This document shows positions 54,201-62,480 of a DNA stretch of 64,000 nt, piece after piece (positions within the stretch are counted from its first letter, which is position 1; each line of letters opens with the position of its first letter). The notes beneath the pieces were generated by a model that was not told the origin of the DNA, did not search any database, and worked only from the letters and a program-made list of their open reading frames with translations. The translations under genes were made by a program, and so were the position numbers. Source of the DNA: Sarcocystis neurona (Eukaryota; Apicomplexa; Conoidasida; Eucoccidiorida; Sarcocystidae); the NCBI GenBank assembly GCA_000727475.1, contig KL647313.1, positions 1,035,665 through 1,099,664 on the forward strand, given 5' to 3'.

Positions 54201-57200
54201 AAGAGGGCGGGAAAGGGCAGCAGCTTTCTGCCGAAGAAACGAGAAAAGGACAGGAGAAGAAAACTCACCAGGAAGGCGCTGAGGATCGACGAGATTCAGA
54301 TGGGCAGCCGCATGCAGGAGGGTGAGCAGGTCCTGCTGCTGCAGCAGACGACGAAGCGCCGCAGGGGCGTCAATGGCCGAGACAGCAGAGAGAGCCGCTT
54401 CTTTCAGAGAAGACGAAGACGAAGAGAGAGAAAAACAAAAGCGCTGGAAGGCCGCGACCCGTTGGTAATGCTGCGCCAAGCACTGCGCACGCGTCAACGG
54501 CAGGCCTAAAAACACGAAAACCCCGCAGCACGTCGCAGCAGCAGCAGCTGCAGCAGCACCCAAGAGAAGCGACAAGAAGGCGACGGGCCGCAGCTACGGC
54601 AGGGGACGGCAGGTCACACACAGACGAGGAGAGATAAAACGCAGCCGCGGGAAACGACAGCCACAGCAGCAGCAGCACACGCAGGCGGAGAGACCGGTGC
54701 ATACGGCGGCAGACGCAGCAGCAGCGACAGGAGCACATACAGCGCAGCAGCAGCAGCAACAGCAGCACACATTGCACCAGCAGCAGCAGCAGCAAAAGAA
54801 GCAGTGTGTCGCCTGCGTGACTGAAGAAGAAGCAGCAGCAGCACTGGCGCAGCACCCCACAGAAATCTCCACCACTTCTTAGCAGCAGCAGAGCGCCGTC
54901 GCGCAGCCATCCCGTCGGCAAATCGCAGCAGCAGACCGGCAACAGCTACACGCTCAAATAAATCCCCTGCTTCCTCCGGCAGCAGGAGCCTCTCCACAGA
55001 CACATGTGTATACATACACACATATATGCAAATAAACGTATATATTACCTAAACGCATATACACCTATCTATATAGAGAGAGACGCATGAGGAAGAACGA
55101 GAAAAGACGAGACAGTGAAAGAGGAAAGACGGAAGAAAGAGAGACGCACGGAAAGCAAAAGCAGAGACATGCTTCCTCTGGTCGACACAGACAGCAGCGT
55201 GTGTGTGGCAGGACCCGACACCGAACGGGCGAGAGCAAAACAGAGGAAGACAGAAGACAGAGAAACTGAGACAAACACATGTTTTATCTGGTCGGTAAAG
55301 ACGCCGGCGTGTGTGCAGCAGCAGCTTCTTGCAGCTCTTTTTATGCTGCAGCAGCCGCTCGTATGCGGCTTGCCGTCGCCGCAGTAGACACGCATGGGAG
55401 TCTGCTGCTGCTGCTGCAGCTGAACCAGAAGAACATGCAAATATCTTCCTCTTCCTTTTCTTCCCCCTTTCTTCCTCCTTCTTTTCCTCTCTTTTCTTCT
55501 TCCTGTTCTCCCTCTCTTTCCCTTGCTCTCTGTGTAGACTCCTACGCAGCACACATGCAGGTAGACCCGCGTCTCCACGGGGGGGTGCTGCATGCGCCAC
55601 ACACGCGCCGCACGTGACACTGGCAGTTCTCGCACACACACAAACACATACACATGGAAGCCCCCGTCCTCCCCCGCTCTCCTCCCCCTCCCCTCCTCCC
55701 CCCCCGCCGTCTTCTTGTCTCGTCTCGCGTCTCCCCGTCTCTTCCACCCCCCCCCCCCGGGGGCTTCCCTGTCTCCCTGACCGATCTGCATGCAAACACG
55801 CCCCCTGCATGCGGAGCAGCGGGCGACACATCCCCCACACACACCTTCCGCCCTCTACAAAAGTTGTGGCGCGGGTCCTTCTCTTCCATCCGGAGACATG
55901 GCGCAGCCCAAGGCAGCAGAGACGGCGCCTTTGGCAGAGGCACTGTTGCTGCTACAGGACCAAGAGGAGAAGGCAGACAGCAGGAGAAGAAGGCAGACAG
56001 CAGGAGGAGAAGAAGAAGCGCGCGAGGCGGCGCGCGGGACGACTCTGCCTACCCGAGTCTTCGTGAATTTCGAACCGAGAGTAGAAGTCGAGAAGAACCA
56101 CCAGCTGCCTGTAAACGCCTGCCTCCGCCGTTTTGTTGAGCGCCGCTAGACGGGCACGTTCAACCGCGTGCAGCGCAGTTAGAAACGGGGCAATGCAACG
56201 TCTCGTCGGCAACTGCGCTTCGAGGTCGACGAAAAATTCAACGACCCTCTCGGCGAAGTCGACCGCAGCCAGGGAAACCACCATTGCTGCCTCATCCGGC
56301 TGCTGCTTCTTCTCCTCCTCCTGCTGCTGCAGTGACGCCGGCGCTGCTGCTGCGACGGAGGAGAAAGAGGACGTGCCCGCGCGGCCGCGACGACGTGGCA
56401 AGTCCTCTAAGAAAAAAAACCCCACCACACACACACACACACCGACCACGCGCAACGCGTCTGTGCCACGCAGCAGCAGCAACATCTGGCGCCCCGCTGC
56501 CGCAGCGGCAGCAGGAGACCCCGCAGCAGCAGCAGCCGAACGGCCACTGCAGCTGCCGTGGCAGCCGAGCAGCGCCAGCGGCAGCACTGCGCAACACCAG
56601 CAGCAGCACGTGCCATACCTACGCAGATATCAGCAGAGTCATGTCGGTGGGAAAGTAGCCCAGCAGCACCCAAAAGGGGCACCGAGCACGAAGAAAAGGA
56701 GGAGGAGCAGGAGCAGCAGCAGTTTCCGTAGTGACACGCTTGCACCGGAGGAGACTGAAACGAAGCGGCAGCCCAGCAGGTTCAACGTACGTCCCTCTCC
56801 TCTACTTCTGTCTCGTCTTCTTATATCTTCCTCTGTCTCAATCTTCCTTTTCCACCCTCTTCTCCAACTTCTGTTGTTTTCTCTTGCTGTCTCCGTGCTG
56901 TCTCATCGGTTCATTTTCTCTACGACGAAAGACAACTTGCCCGACGTCCTTGTTGCTGCTTGTCGATTTGCTGTGCCCTCTTTTTGCGGCTCGCTGCTCC
57001 TGGGACGCTTCTTCTTTCTTTGCTTCTTCTTCTTCTTGCTGCTGCTGCTCCCTTCCGGCTGTTCTTCGCAGCCCACTCCATGTTGTTCCTGCTGGACCCG
57101 TTCTTCCTTTTCATTTGCACCAGGCTGCTCTGCTGCTTTCACTTCTCTCCTTTTTGCTGCTGCTGCTTCATGTTCTTCGGCTTGTTTTCTTCTCCTTGCT

Positions 57201-59736
57201 GCTGCTGCTTCTTGCTGTTCGTCTCTTCTTCTTCCTGCTCCTTCTCTTTTCCCTGCTACTGCTAGTCTTCTGCTGCTTTGTTCTTCCTGCTGGCGCTGCT
57301 CATCTTCCTGCTGGTGCTGACTTTTCTGCTGCTGATCTCCTTGTTGCTGCTGTTGGTCTTTCTGCTGCTGACCGTCCTGCTGCTGCAGATCATCCTGCTG
57401 CTCGTGTTTCCCCTGCTGCTACTGCTGCTGATCTTCTTGCTGCTGCTGTTTGTCTTTCTGCTGCTGTTGTTCTTTCTGCTGCTGTTGTTCTTTCTGCTGC
57501 TGCTGTTCTTTCTGCCGCTGCTGATTCTTCTGCTGCTGCCTACTTTCCTGCTGCTGCTGTTGAGCCGACGGCTCACCAACCACGTAGAAGAACTGCTGCA
57601 GGAAGCCGTGGATAAAATCGCGGTCGAGCCTCGCGCGTCTCATTTCCTCCTGTCGCTCCTGCGCTGTCGCGTCTCTCTCCGCTGCCTTCTCCTGCGTCTC
57701 ACTGCCCTGTCTGCCGTCCGGTCGCTTCACTTTCTCGCTGTGCTCGTCTTGCTGCTCCCCTCGCTCTTCCTTCTGCTGCTGCTGCTTCTTCGTCCTCGCT
57801 GTCTTCTCCTGCGTCTCCACTGCTGTCTCCTGGCTGCCTACCCCCCCGTCCGCTCCGTGCTGCTGCTGCTGCTCTTCCTGCTCGTCGAACTGCTGCAGCA
57901 GTGCCCGCTTCTTCGCAGTGCGGCGCCACAGCAGCGCTGCTGCTCGGCTTCGCTGCAGCAGCTGCTCCCGCGCACGCGGAGGCAGGTAATGCCACATGCC
58001 CGCCCCACAAACCGACAGACAGACGCGTCGCAGCATCTTCTCCTCCAAATTTTGAAAGCAAAGGACGAGGAAACGCACGACAAATGTCTTCTCTGTCAGA
58101 TCTAACACTGCCACTTTTGCCTCTTCTTCTCCTGCTGCTGTTGCTGCTGCATCCTCTCCCCCCTCGCTCCTATCTTTCTCCCTCTCCATCTCCTCTTCCT
58201 GTTGCTGCTGTTGCTGCTCCGCTTCGACCGGAGGGGAATGCAAGTAAAGTTCCAGCAGCCGGTAGAAGAACGTTGCAAATTTCGCGCATGCAAATTCTTC
58301 GGGGTAACCCACAAGCAGCTGCTGCTCTTCTCCTTCTCCTGCTGCTGCTCTGCTCTCCTGTGCGCCCCTTCCTTTTCCTCCTCCTTCTCCTCCTCGCCCT
58401 GCAGCAAGAGCAACCGCACTGCCCCCGCCACTAGCAGCAGGCAGAAACATCATTCCATTCCCCAGACTCTCCTTGCTGCCGCTATTGCTGCTGCTGTTGC
58501 TGCTGCTGTTGCCGCTGCTGCTGCTGTTGACATTTTTGCTGTTGTGCTGCAGAAGAGCAGCAGCATTGCAGTCCCGTAGCAGAGGATGAGACAGAAATGA
58601 GTCCCACAGCGGTAGACCCTTCCGGTGTTTCTCAAGTACCATCAGTACAACAGACATCAGATGCGCCTTGGACAGCTGCTGCTGCTGCGGGACCATCTGC
58701 GTGACTTGCCGCTGCTGCTGCTCTTGCTGCTGCTGCTGCTGGTGATGCTGTTGTTGGAGCTGCTGCTGCTGTTTCTGCAGCTGGTCTGCTGCCGCTGGTG
58801 GTATGTAGACGGGGTAATATGGCCAGAGAAGATTTTCAAGATAGAGAGAAAACTCGAGAACCATGAGGTGTTGCCGCGGGAACCCGCTGCCGGACAGCTC
58901 TTTGTATACTTGATCAATTACTGCATGCGCTGCAGCAGGCTGCAGGCCTTGTTGCTGTAGCCGCTGCCACTGCAGGTGTTGCTGTTGTGGCTGTTGCTGC
59001 TGCTGCCGCCGTCTCTGCAGCTCTTCTTCTTCTACTTTCCACTGTAGCTGCACCTGCTGCCACAGCTGCTGCAGCTGCTGCGCGGCATGCGTTGCCTCTG
59101 TAGCGGCAGCTTCTGCTGCTGCTGCCCGTTGCAGCGCTTCCGCAGCACTTGCAGATTCTCCGCGCTTGCTCCGCCGCTTCTTCTTCTGCAGTGATCCTGC
59201 CTTCCCCTCTCCTTCATCTTCTGCTGCTGCTGCTGTTGCCGCTGCGCGTTTTCCCGGTGCAGCGCCTGCGGCTCCTTCTCCTGCAGCAGTAGCAGCAGCG
59301 GAGGGAGGAAGCGGCTGTTCGCGCAGCAGCGCGTCAGCAGCGGCTCGAGCCTCCGCAGCAGCAACAGTTTTCTGCTGCTGCTGTCTGCAGAGAAAGAACA
59401 GCAGATCCGGATGGAACACCGGCCCCCACTTCCAGAATTTCCTCGCCAGTTTTGTAAACGCATGCGCATGCAGCTGCGATACCGTCGGCTGCAGCTGGCG
59501 ACTCCACGCATTCCTCTGCTGCTGCTTCTTCTCTTTGTCTTCCCCTTCCTGTCCTCCTCCTGCTGCTGTTGCTGTGGGGATACCGCGCGAAGCGGCCCCC
59601 ACGCCACCTGCAGCAACTGCTGCGCCTTCTCCGGGTCCGCTCCTTCCCCCCAACCTCGCTGCTGCTGCCGCTGCTGTTGGTGCTGCTGCTGCGGCGGGAG
59701 GACGGCCCGCTGCCGAGCCGCTGCGGCCGTCGCCAT
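25459..59736 (-). CDS. AQR: RNA helicase Aquarius / intron-binding protein IBP160 (15-exon model)
   Basis: Aquarius is an SF1 (Upf1-like) helicase of the spliceosome. It is the core of the pentameric intron-binding complex that contacts the intron upstream of the branch point, and it acts in the nucleus. The exons are 59736-59608, 59515-57577, 56406-56053, 54505-54269, 52106-51680, 49389-48939, 45349-45016, 44094-43233, 41429-40190, 38440-38217, 37510-37270, 34180-33655, 32987-32898, 28537-28404 and 26229-25459. All have GT donors and AG acceptors with matching phases and total 7,959 nt (2,652 residues; human about 1,485). Order and similarity match the family: N-terminal ARM-like region, beta-barrel and stalk region, then helicase motifs GPPGSGKT (about 1600), [14 protein letters not shown] (about 2098), [20 protein letters not shown] and VAVSRARLG. 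The excess length is Ala/Gln/Ser/charged insertions, chiefly in exons 2, 9 and 15. Least certain are the first exon, the exon 9 donor and the C-terminal tail. Confidence 0.92.
27831..27844 (+). promoter_or_regulatory. Perfect copy of palindrome GGTGTACGTACACC
   Basis: All 14 bases match, flanked TTTCC on the left and GTTGC on the right. It is 267 bases from the next copy and lies in Aquarius intron 14. Function unknown. Confidence 0.4.
28098..28111 (+). promoter_or_regulatory. Perfect copy of palindrome GGTGTACGTACACC
   Basis: All 14 bases match and TGGCGG follows. Sixteen or more bases of context (TGGTGTACGTACACCTGGCG) are shared with the copy at 35,216. Function unknown. Confidence 0.4.
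28404..32987 (-). CDS. AQR: Aquarius exons 13 and 14: motif VI and following strand
   Basis: Exon 13 (32,987-32,898) reads [20 protein letters not shown] and [10 protein letters not shown], motif VI. Exon 14 (28,537-28,404) continues [20 protein letters not shown] and [18 protein letters not shown]. The phase 1 junction restores RARLG-LYVFG, exactly as in human RARLGLYIFA. The 4.36-kb intron between them holds a purine minisatellite, an assembly gap and the CTA/CTC repeat. Confidence 0.92.
29720..30880 (+). repeat. Purine minisatellite (GAGGGAGACACCC type) with gap
   Basis: Units such as CAGAGAGGGAGACACCCC and CAGAGAGACGGAGACACC repeat on both sides of a 706-base gap (29,906-30,611). It lies in Aquarius intron 13, so the transcript would be pyrimidine-rich here. 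The large frames across it on both strands are repeat and N artefacts. Confidence 0.85.
29906..30611. other. Assembly gap (706 N)
   Basis: A run of N inside the purine minisatellite; the repeat is unresolved. Confidence 0.95.
31080..32215 (+). repeat. Degenerate CTA/CTC trinucleotide repeat, about 1.1 kb
   Basis: The plus strand is almost free of G and made of CTACTACTC, CTCCTCCTC and TACTATTAC trinucleotides. The complementary, transcribed-sense strand for Aquarius reads GGAGGAGTAGTAG. It differs from the CAG family of the rest of the window. No gene. Confidence 0.85.
32216..32897 (+). repeat. Purine-rich (GAA/GGA) stretch
   Basis: The plus strand is nearly all A/G (GAAGAAGAGAAGGAGAG types) up to the exon 13 donor. 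Intron 13 of Aquarius; no gene. Confidence 0.65.
33655..34180 (-). CDS. AQR: Aquarius exon 12: second RecA-like domain
   Basis: Reads [72 protein letters not shown] and [17 protein letters not shown], covering motifs IV and V. A short Gly/Ala insertion lies in the middle. Donor GACT/GTAAGA, phase 1. Confidence 0.95.
34181..37269 (-). other. Aquarius intron 11
   Basis: Contains the four-copy palindrome cluster, an uninterrupted CATA/ATAC array (about 35,632-35,675), TA microsatellites (35,430-36,560) and a plus-strand pyrimidine tract (36,630-37,260) ending at the exon 11 donor. No gene seen. Confidence 0.6.
35016..35229 (+). repeat. Cluster of four palindromes with CTGT repeats
   Basis: Copies lie at 35,016 (GGTGTACGTACACA), 35,118 (GATGTACGTACACC), 35,174 (GGTGTAGGTACACT, core changed) and 35,216 (perfect). 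Spacing is 102, 56 and 42 bases. CCTGTCTGTCTG precedes three of them, so the cluster may be a diverged tandem array. A TGCATGC heptamer lies at about 35,085. Confidence 0.55.
37270..37510 (-). CDS. AQR: Aquarius exon 11: helicase motifs II and III
   Basis: Reads [35 protein letters not shown] and [26 protein letters not shown] is the Walker B/motif II form typical of Aquarius (not DEAD). Donor CATCTT/GTACGT, phase 0; the joined reading keeps exactly the human spacing between QLPP and the EQSLF-type block. Confidence 0.93.
38217..38440 (-). CDS. AQR: Aquarius exon 10
   Basis: Reads [39 protein letters not shown] and [15 protein letters not shown], matching human FFPFHEYFANAPQPIF through ELLRSGLDRSKYLL. 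The acceptor (ATGCGGCAG) has a poor pyrimidine tract. Donor CTCAC/GTTAGT, phase 2. Confidence 0.88.
40190..41429 (-). CDS. AQR: Aquarius exon 9: helicase motifs Q, I and Ia plus long insertion
   Basis: Starts [20 protein letters not shown] with Walker A GPPGSGKT (Ser replaces the usual Thr of GPPGTGKT), then [55 protein letters not shown] and [20 protein letters not shown]. The remaining 230 or so residues are a Lys/Arg- and Ala/Glu-rich insertion with no counterpart in human AQR. The donor GCGATG/GTGAGC (phase 0) fits exon 10 but is the least certain junction of the core. Confidence 0.9.
43233..44094 (-). CDS. AQR: Aquarius exon 8: beta-barrel to stalk
   Basis: Reads [60 protein letters not shown] and, after a low-complexity insertion, [17 protein letters not shown] just before the helicase core. 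The human counterpart is RTFRVFLDPNQYQQDM through GPYPYNQPKRNTIQ. Donor ATTCG/GTAAGG, phase 2. Confidence 0.93.
44095..45015 (-). other. Aquarius intron 7, CAG repeats
   Basis: The plus strand is packed with CAGCAG runs (44,100-44,930), so the transcript carries CUG repeats. Frames here are Gln/Ser/Ala- or Leu/Cys-rich artefacts. Confidence 0.65.
45016..45349 (-). CDS. AQR: Aquarius exon 7: beta-barrel region
   Basis: Reads [40 protein letters not shown], a Lys/Gln-rich insertion, then [20 protein letters not shown]. This matches the human block from PTRVRADVTINLNV through VYVRGCEIQGMLDDKG. Phase 0 acceptor, phase 1 donor CCAG/GTAAAA. Confidence 0.92.
45400..47900 (+). repeat. Purine minisatellite (GAGGGAGAC type) in Aquarius intron 6, with gap
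   Basis: GGAGGGAGACAGAGAGA-like units fill 46,440-47,186 and 47,625-47,900, with looser purine-rich sequence at 45,400-45,640. A TA microsatellite block (45,830-46,190) interrupts. The gap lies inside the array. Long frames on both strands are artefacts. Confidence 0.8.
47187..47624. other. Assembly gap (438 N)
   Basis: A run of N inside the GAGGGAGAC minisatellite. Confidence 0.95.
48939..49389 (-). CDS. AQR: Aquarius exon 6
   Basis: Opens [20 protein letters not shown] and, after a Gly/Ala and acidic insertion, gives [20 protein letters not shown], corresponding to human [21 protein letters not shown]. It begins the beta-barrel region. Donor CCGAAG/GTGAGT, phase 0. Confidence 0.92.
51680..52106 (-). 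CDS. AQR: Aquarius exon 5
   Basis: After a Gly/Ser/Ala-rich insertion it reads [20 protein letters not shown] and [27 protein letters not shown], one of the most conserved blocks of the family. Acceptor GCGTCAG (phase 1) and donor TTCAG/GTCCGT (phase 2). Confidence 0.93.
54269..54505 (-). CDS. AQR: Aquarius exon 4
   Basis: Starts [20 protein letters not shown] after a phase 1 acceptor (GTTTTTAG) and ends [10 protein letters not shown] at CTG/GTGAGT. It aligns with the segment that follows FEINDQTG in human AQR (TENEMTTIHYDRITSLQRA and the helices after it). Confidence 0.85.
56053..56406 (-). CDS. AQR: Aquarius exon 3: ARM-like region
   Basis: Acceptor TTTTTTTTCTTAG, phase 1. After a low-complexity start it reads [24 protein letters not shown] and [20 protein letters not shown], matching the ERFIELMIDLEALLPTRRW and LLDMLKFYTGFEI blocks of human AQR. 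Donor TCGG/GTAGGC, phase 1. Confidence 0.9.
57577..59515 (-). CDS. AQR: Aquarius exon 2: N-terminal ARM-like region
   Basis: Conserved blocks in order are [97 protein letters not shown] and [14 protein letters not shown]. They correspond to roughly the first 165 residues of human AQR but here span about 645, because long Ala/Gln/Ser-rich insertions separate them. The donor at GTTG/GTGAGC (57,577) matches the exon 3 phase. The in-frame poly-Gln continuation down to 57,419 is therefore taken as intron. Confidence 0.88.
59608..59736 (-). CDS. AQR: Aquarius exon 1 (start codon model)
   Basis: ATG at 59,736 opens [18 protein letters not shown]... and ends ...AQQLLQ at a CTGCAG/GTGGCG donor. A 92-base intron (59,607-59,516) joins it in phase 0 to [14 protein letters not shown]. 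The short Met-Ala-rich leader before PTVSQ resembles the human N terminus. The alternative is no intron and a start at 59,974 in the exon 2 frame, which would add a hydrophobic stretch unlikely in a nuclear helicase. A further upstream exon is also possible. Confidence 0.5.
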
Positions 59737-60149
59737 CGCAGCGCGGTGACACCAAGGCAGCAGCAGCAGCCACAGCAGCAGCAGGACGACCGCGATAGTA
59801 GAGGCAGCAGCAGGCTCGAGAGATACAGCAAGAGATCCGCCCCCACAGAAACTGCGGAGAGAAAGCTCCGCTGGCCACCAGCAGGAAAAAAAGCAGCAGC
59901 CACGCCGACGTGGCAGCACTGCCTAAACCACCTGCTGTCGTCTGCGCAAGTTGCTGCTGCTGTTGCCGAACCACCTGCTGTTGTCTGTGCGAGGTGCTGC
60001 TTCTGCTGCTGTTGAAACGCGTTCCGCGGCCCGTTGTTGCTACGGCGCTGCCCCTGCTGCTGCCCCTGCGGCCCCGCTTTTGCTAACGCGGCGGTTGCTG
60101 CCGGCGGGCGCTCCTGCAAGAAGGAGCAGCAGCAGCAGCAGGAAGAACT
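59737..60149 (-). other. Immediate 5' flank of Aquarius
   Basis: CAG-rich DNA in which minus-strand frames carry hydrophobic stretches (for example TSAWLLLFFLLVASGAF and [17 protein letters not shown] in two different frames). These could be a membrane segment of an upstream gene or repeat artefacts. The Aquarius promoter should be here or inside the upstream gene, but no promoter motif is evident. Confidence 0.35.
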
Positions 60150-60449
60150 ACTTCTGCGCAGAGGCAGCAGCGCCCCACTGCAGAGGGCAGAGGAGAGAGA
60201 CAGCGACGCCACTTGGTGCTGCTGTTTCTGCCCCAGCGCGACGAATTCGACGGCAGTGTCTTCGCGTGTGGGGTCCGCAACAGTCACATGCAGAAGCCGG
60301 CAATAGTATGCTGCAGGCGCATCCCGCTGAGACATATAATATGTCTCTGTCCTCGGTACGGCAAAGGCGACTACGTTGTCCACAGGAACGTCTTTTGATG
60401 TGTGGGGATAAAAGAGAGCGTTGCCAGGAACGCGTGACACATACACATA
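60150..60449 (-). CDS. Unidentified exon upstream of Aquarius, same strand
   Basis: A strong acceptor (GATCTGTCTCTGCTGCAG) precedes YVYVSRVPGNALFYPHTSKD, VPVDNVVAFAVPRTETYYMS and CRLLHVTVADPTREDTAVEF, a beta-rich composition that does not derive from repeats. The frame then enters Cys/Ser-rich CTG-derived sequence and its true 3' end is unclear. It may be a late exon of a separate gene or an N-terminal extension of Aquarius. I do not recognise the family. Confidence 0.4.
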
Positions 60450-60888
60450 CTGCAGCAGAGACAGATCTAGATAGGGCCCAACACACACACACACACACAC
60501 ACTCGTGTAATTATTCATCCATATATATACATATATATGCGTAGATGTGTCTGTGTGGTGAGTCATACAGAGCGGCGTTCTTCGTGTAAGTGAAAGATAT
60601 AGAGAATACTCGTAGGCGCTGCTCTCAGGGTGCTGCACACGAGGCGGAGTAGATGCCCGGCCTCGTGTGCGTGTGTGTGTCACGCAGCAGCAACACGCAT
60701 CCCAGAGTTCTACTACTAGTAGGGGAGAAGGAGAGGAAAGGGGCGGCTAAGAAAGTGACGAACAATTGAGGAGAAAGATTACAGAGTCCACTTAATCATC
60801 GGTGTGTGCTGAACAGAGCGAAGAGGTCGGCAAGACGTCTGCATGATCCGTTCTCCTCGTCCCCGTGCACAGTGAGTGGTTTACTTGC

Positions 60889-60902
60889 GGTGTACGTACA
60901 CC
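60889..60902 (+). promoter_or_regulatory. Perfect copy of palindrome GGTGTACGTACACC
   Basis: All 14 bases match and TGACAGG follows. It lies about 1.15 kb upstream of the proposed Aquarius start codon. Function unknown. Confidence 0.4.
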
Positions 60903-61641
60903 TGACAGGTCCGAGGAGGACGGCGGACAGCAGCAGCAACGCCGACAGCGCAGCAGGAGGAGATTCTGCGGAAGATAGAGGAAGAGAAAGACAGCGGTGA
61001 ACTCGGGGAGATGCGCGTAGGAGATGGGGGTCGCGTGAGGAGAAACAGCAACAGCACCGGGAGGCAACAGCAGCAGCAGCTGCCGAAGCAGCAGAAGCAC
61101 CGGGGAGCAGCAACTACGTATTCCTGCTGCTAAAGACTTATCCTGCGGAGGTAGCGGCTACTTTGTGGAGAAAAGAAATTCTTTGCAGGTGATTTTCTAG
61201 CCGTTGGGACGTTCACAACTGCAGCTGCTGCCGCCGCCGTGCGGGGGGCATGCAGTGCTGCTGTTGCCGCTTTGTGTATCTCTCTGCAGCTGCTGGAGCA
61301 GAGCCGTGCTGCTGTGTTGTTGCTGCGCGAAAGTGGAGCAGGACGCAGGAGGAGGAGAGGAAGAAAAAAGAACTGCAGAGGCCCGCATCAAAACTCGAAG
61401 CATTCTTCCTCTTCACACTGATGACACGCAGGTGCAGCAGCAGCCGCAAGGAACGGCGGCAGGTGGTCGCCCAGGAGGAATAGCAGCAGCAACGGCAGGG
61501 GCTGCAGCAGCAAACGTTTACACCAAGTTGAAGGAGAAACTTTGACGCGTGCAGAACAAACAGAAGGAGGAGAGGACGGCCACAAAAGAGCAAGCAAGAA
61601 AGACGAGATCCTGGGACTCAGGGCAGCGAGAGAAAGAGAAC

Positions 61642-62480
61642 CTACTGCTGCTGTTTCCCGTCCTGATGCTGGCTGCATGTACTGCGCTGCTGTGCGCAGC
61701 AGCAGTCTGCTGACTCGGACTTGACTGAGCCACCAGGCCCACCCCCATACATTTGCACACGCTCCTCTTCTCCTGCCGGCTGCAACGCCTCCTGCTCGTA
61801 ATTCTGCCTTGTTGCTGCTGCTGGTGACTCTGCCTTGTTGCTGCTGCTAGCGACTTGCTGGTCTTCTTGCTGCTGCTCCTCTATGGCGCTGCTGCTACAC
61901 GTGGCTCCTCGCAGCAGCAGAAGCAGCAGCAGCAGCTCACGGTGACCCGCTGCCGGTCTTGCTGCTGGCTGCACTGCACCTGTTTACTGCTGACTTTGAA
62001 AAAAATGCTCCCTCCGCCGATTTACAAGACGAAAAAGTGAGAAGTAGACAGTTCCACGTGCGTCTCCCTGGCCGTGTGTTTCTGCTGCTGGGCCGCCGTC
62101 GAGACCACCTGCGTCTGCTGCCGACTTCCCTGCTTCTCGGTTGTGTTCCACTCTACGTTTCCTCTGCTCTTGCTTCTACGCTTGTTCGGTGCCCTCTCGC
62201 TGCTGCGCGCTCGACTGTTGCAGCTGCTCGACCGACTGTGGGATTGCTGCTGCTCCTGCTGTCCCCACCAGACGCCGCGTGCTGCTTCATCTGCTGCAGG
62301 TCGTGCTGCAGCGGCTCTTGTTGCGTGCCCTCTGTGGCTCGGCTCCTGCCCTGTGTGCTTGCTTCTTGCTGAATCGCCGCTGCTGTCGCCTGCTGCTGCT
62401 GTTGCTGCTGTTGCTGCTGTTGTGTTCCAGCGAGGCTTTGCGGCGCCGCGGCTACCTCCGGGACCCTCTGCAGCAACACA
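61642..62480 (-). CDS. Possible low-complexity exons of the upstream gene
   Basis: Two minus-strand segments look partly coding. One is about 62,480-62,153 with a run of ten or more Gln, then EASTQGRSRATEGTQQEPLQ. The other is about 61,940-61,642 with NYEQEALQPAGEEERVQMYG. The parts that are not CAG-derived are acidic and of ordinary composition, which hints at coding, but no splice pairing was established and no family is recognised. Confidence 0.25.

Larger units (their letters stand above)
49390..57576 (-). other. Aquarius introns 2 to 5
   Basis: Intron 5 (49,390-51,679) and intron 4 (52,107-54,268) are TA/CATA microsatellites with GAGAGA purine patches (49,940-50,100; 50,500-50,550; 51,060-51,240). 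Intron 3 (54,506-56,052) begins with CAG repeats and continues through purine and then pyrimidine tracts. Intron 2 (56,407-57,576) is CTG-rich on the plus strand. The 55,542-55,943 frames have no support. Confidence 0.55.

Noticed and set aside
59737..59974. Aquarius N terminus beginning MVRQQQQQLAQTTAGG in the exon 2 frame
   Set aside because: It would add a membrane-like stretch (SAWLLLFFLLVASGAF) to a nuclear splicing helicase. The 92-base intron model gives a family-like start.
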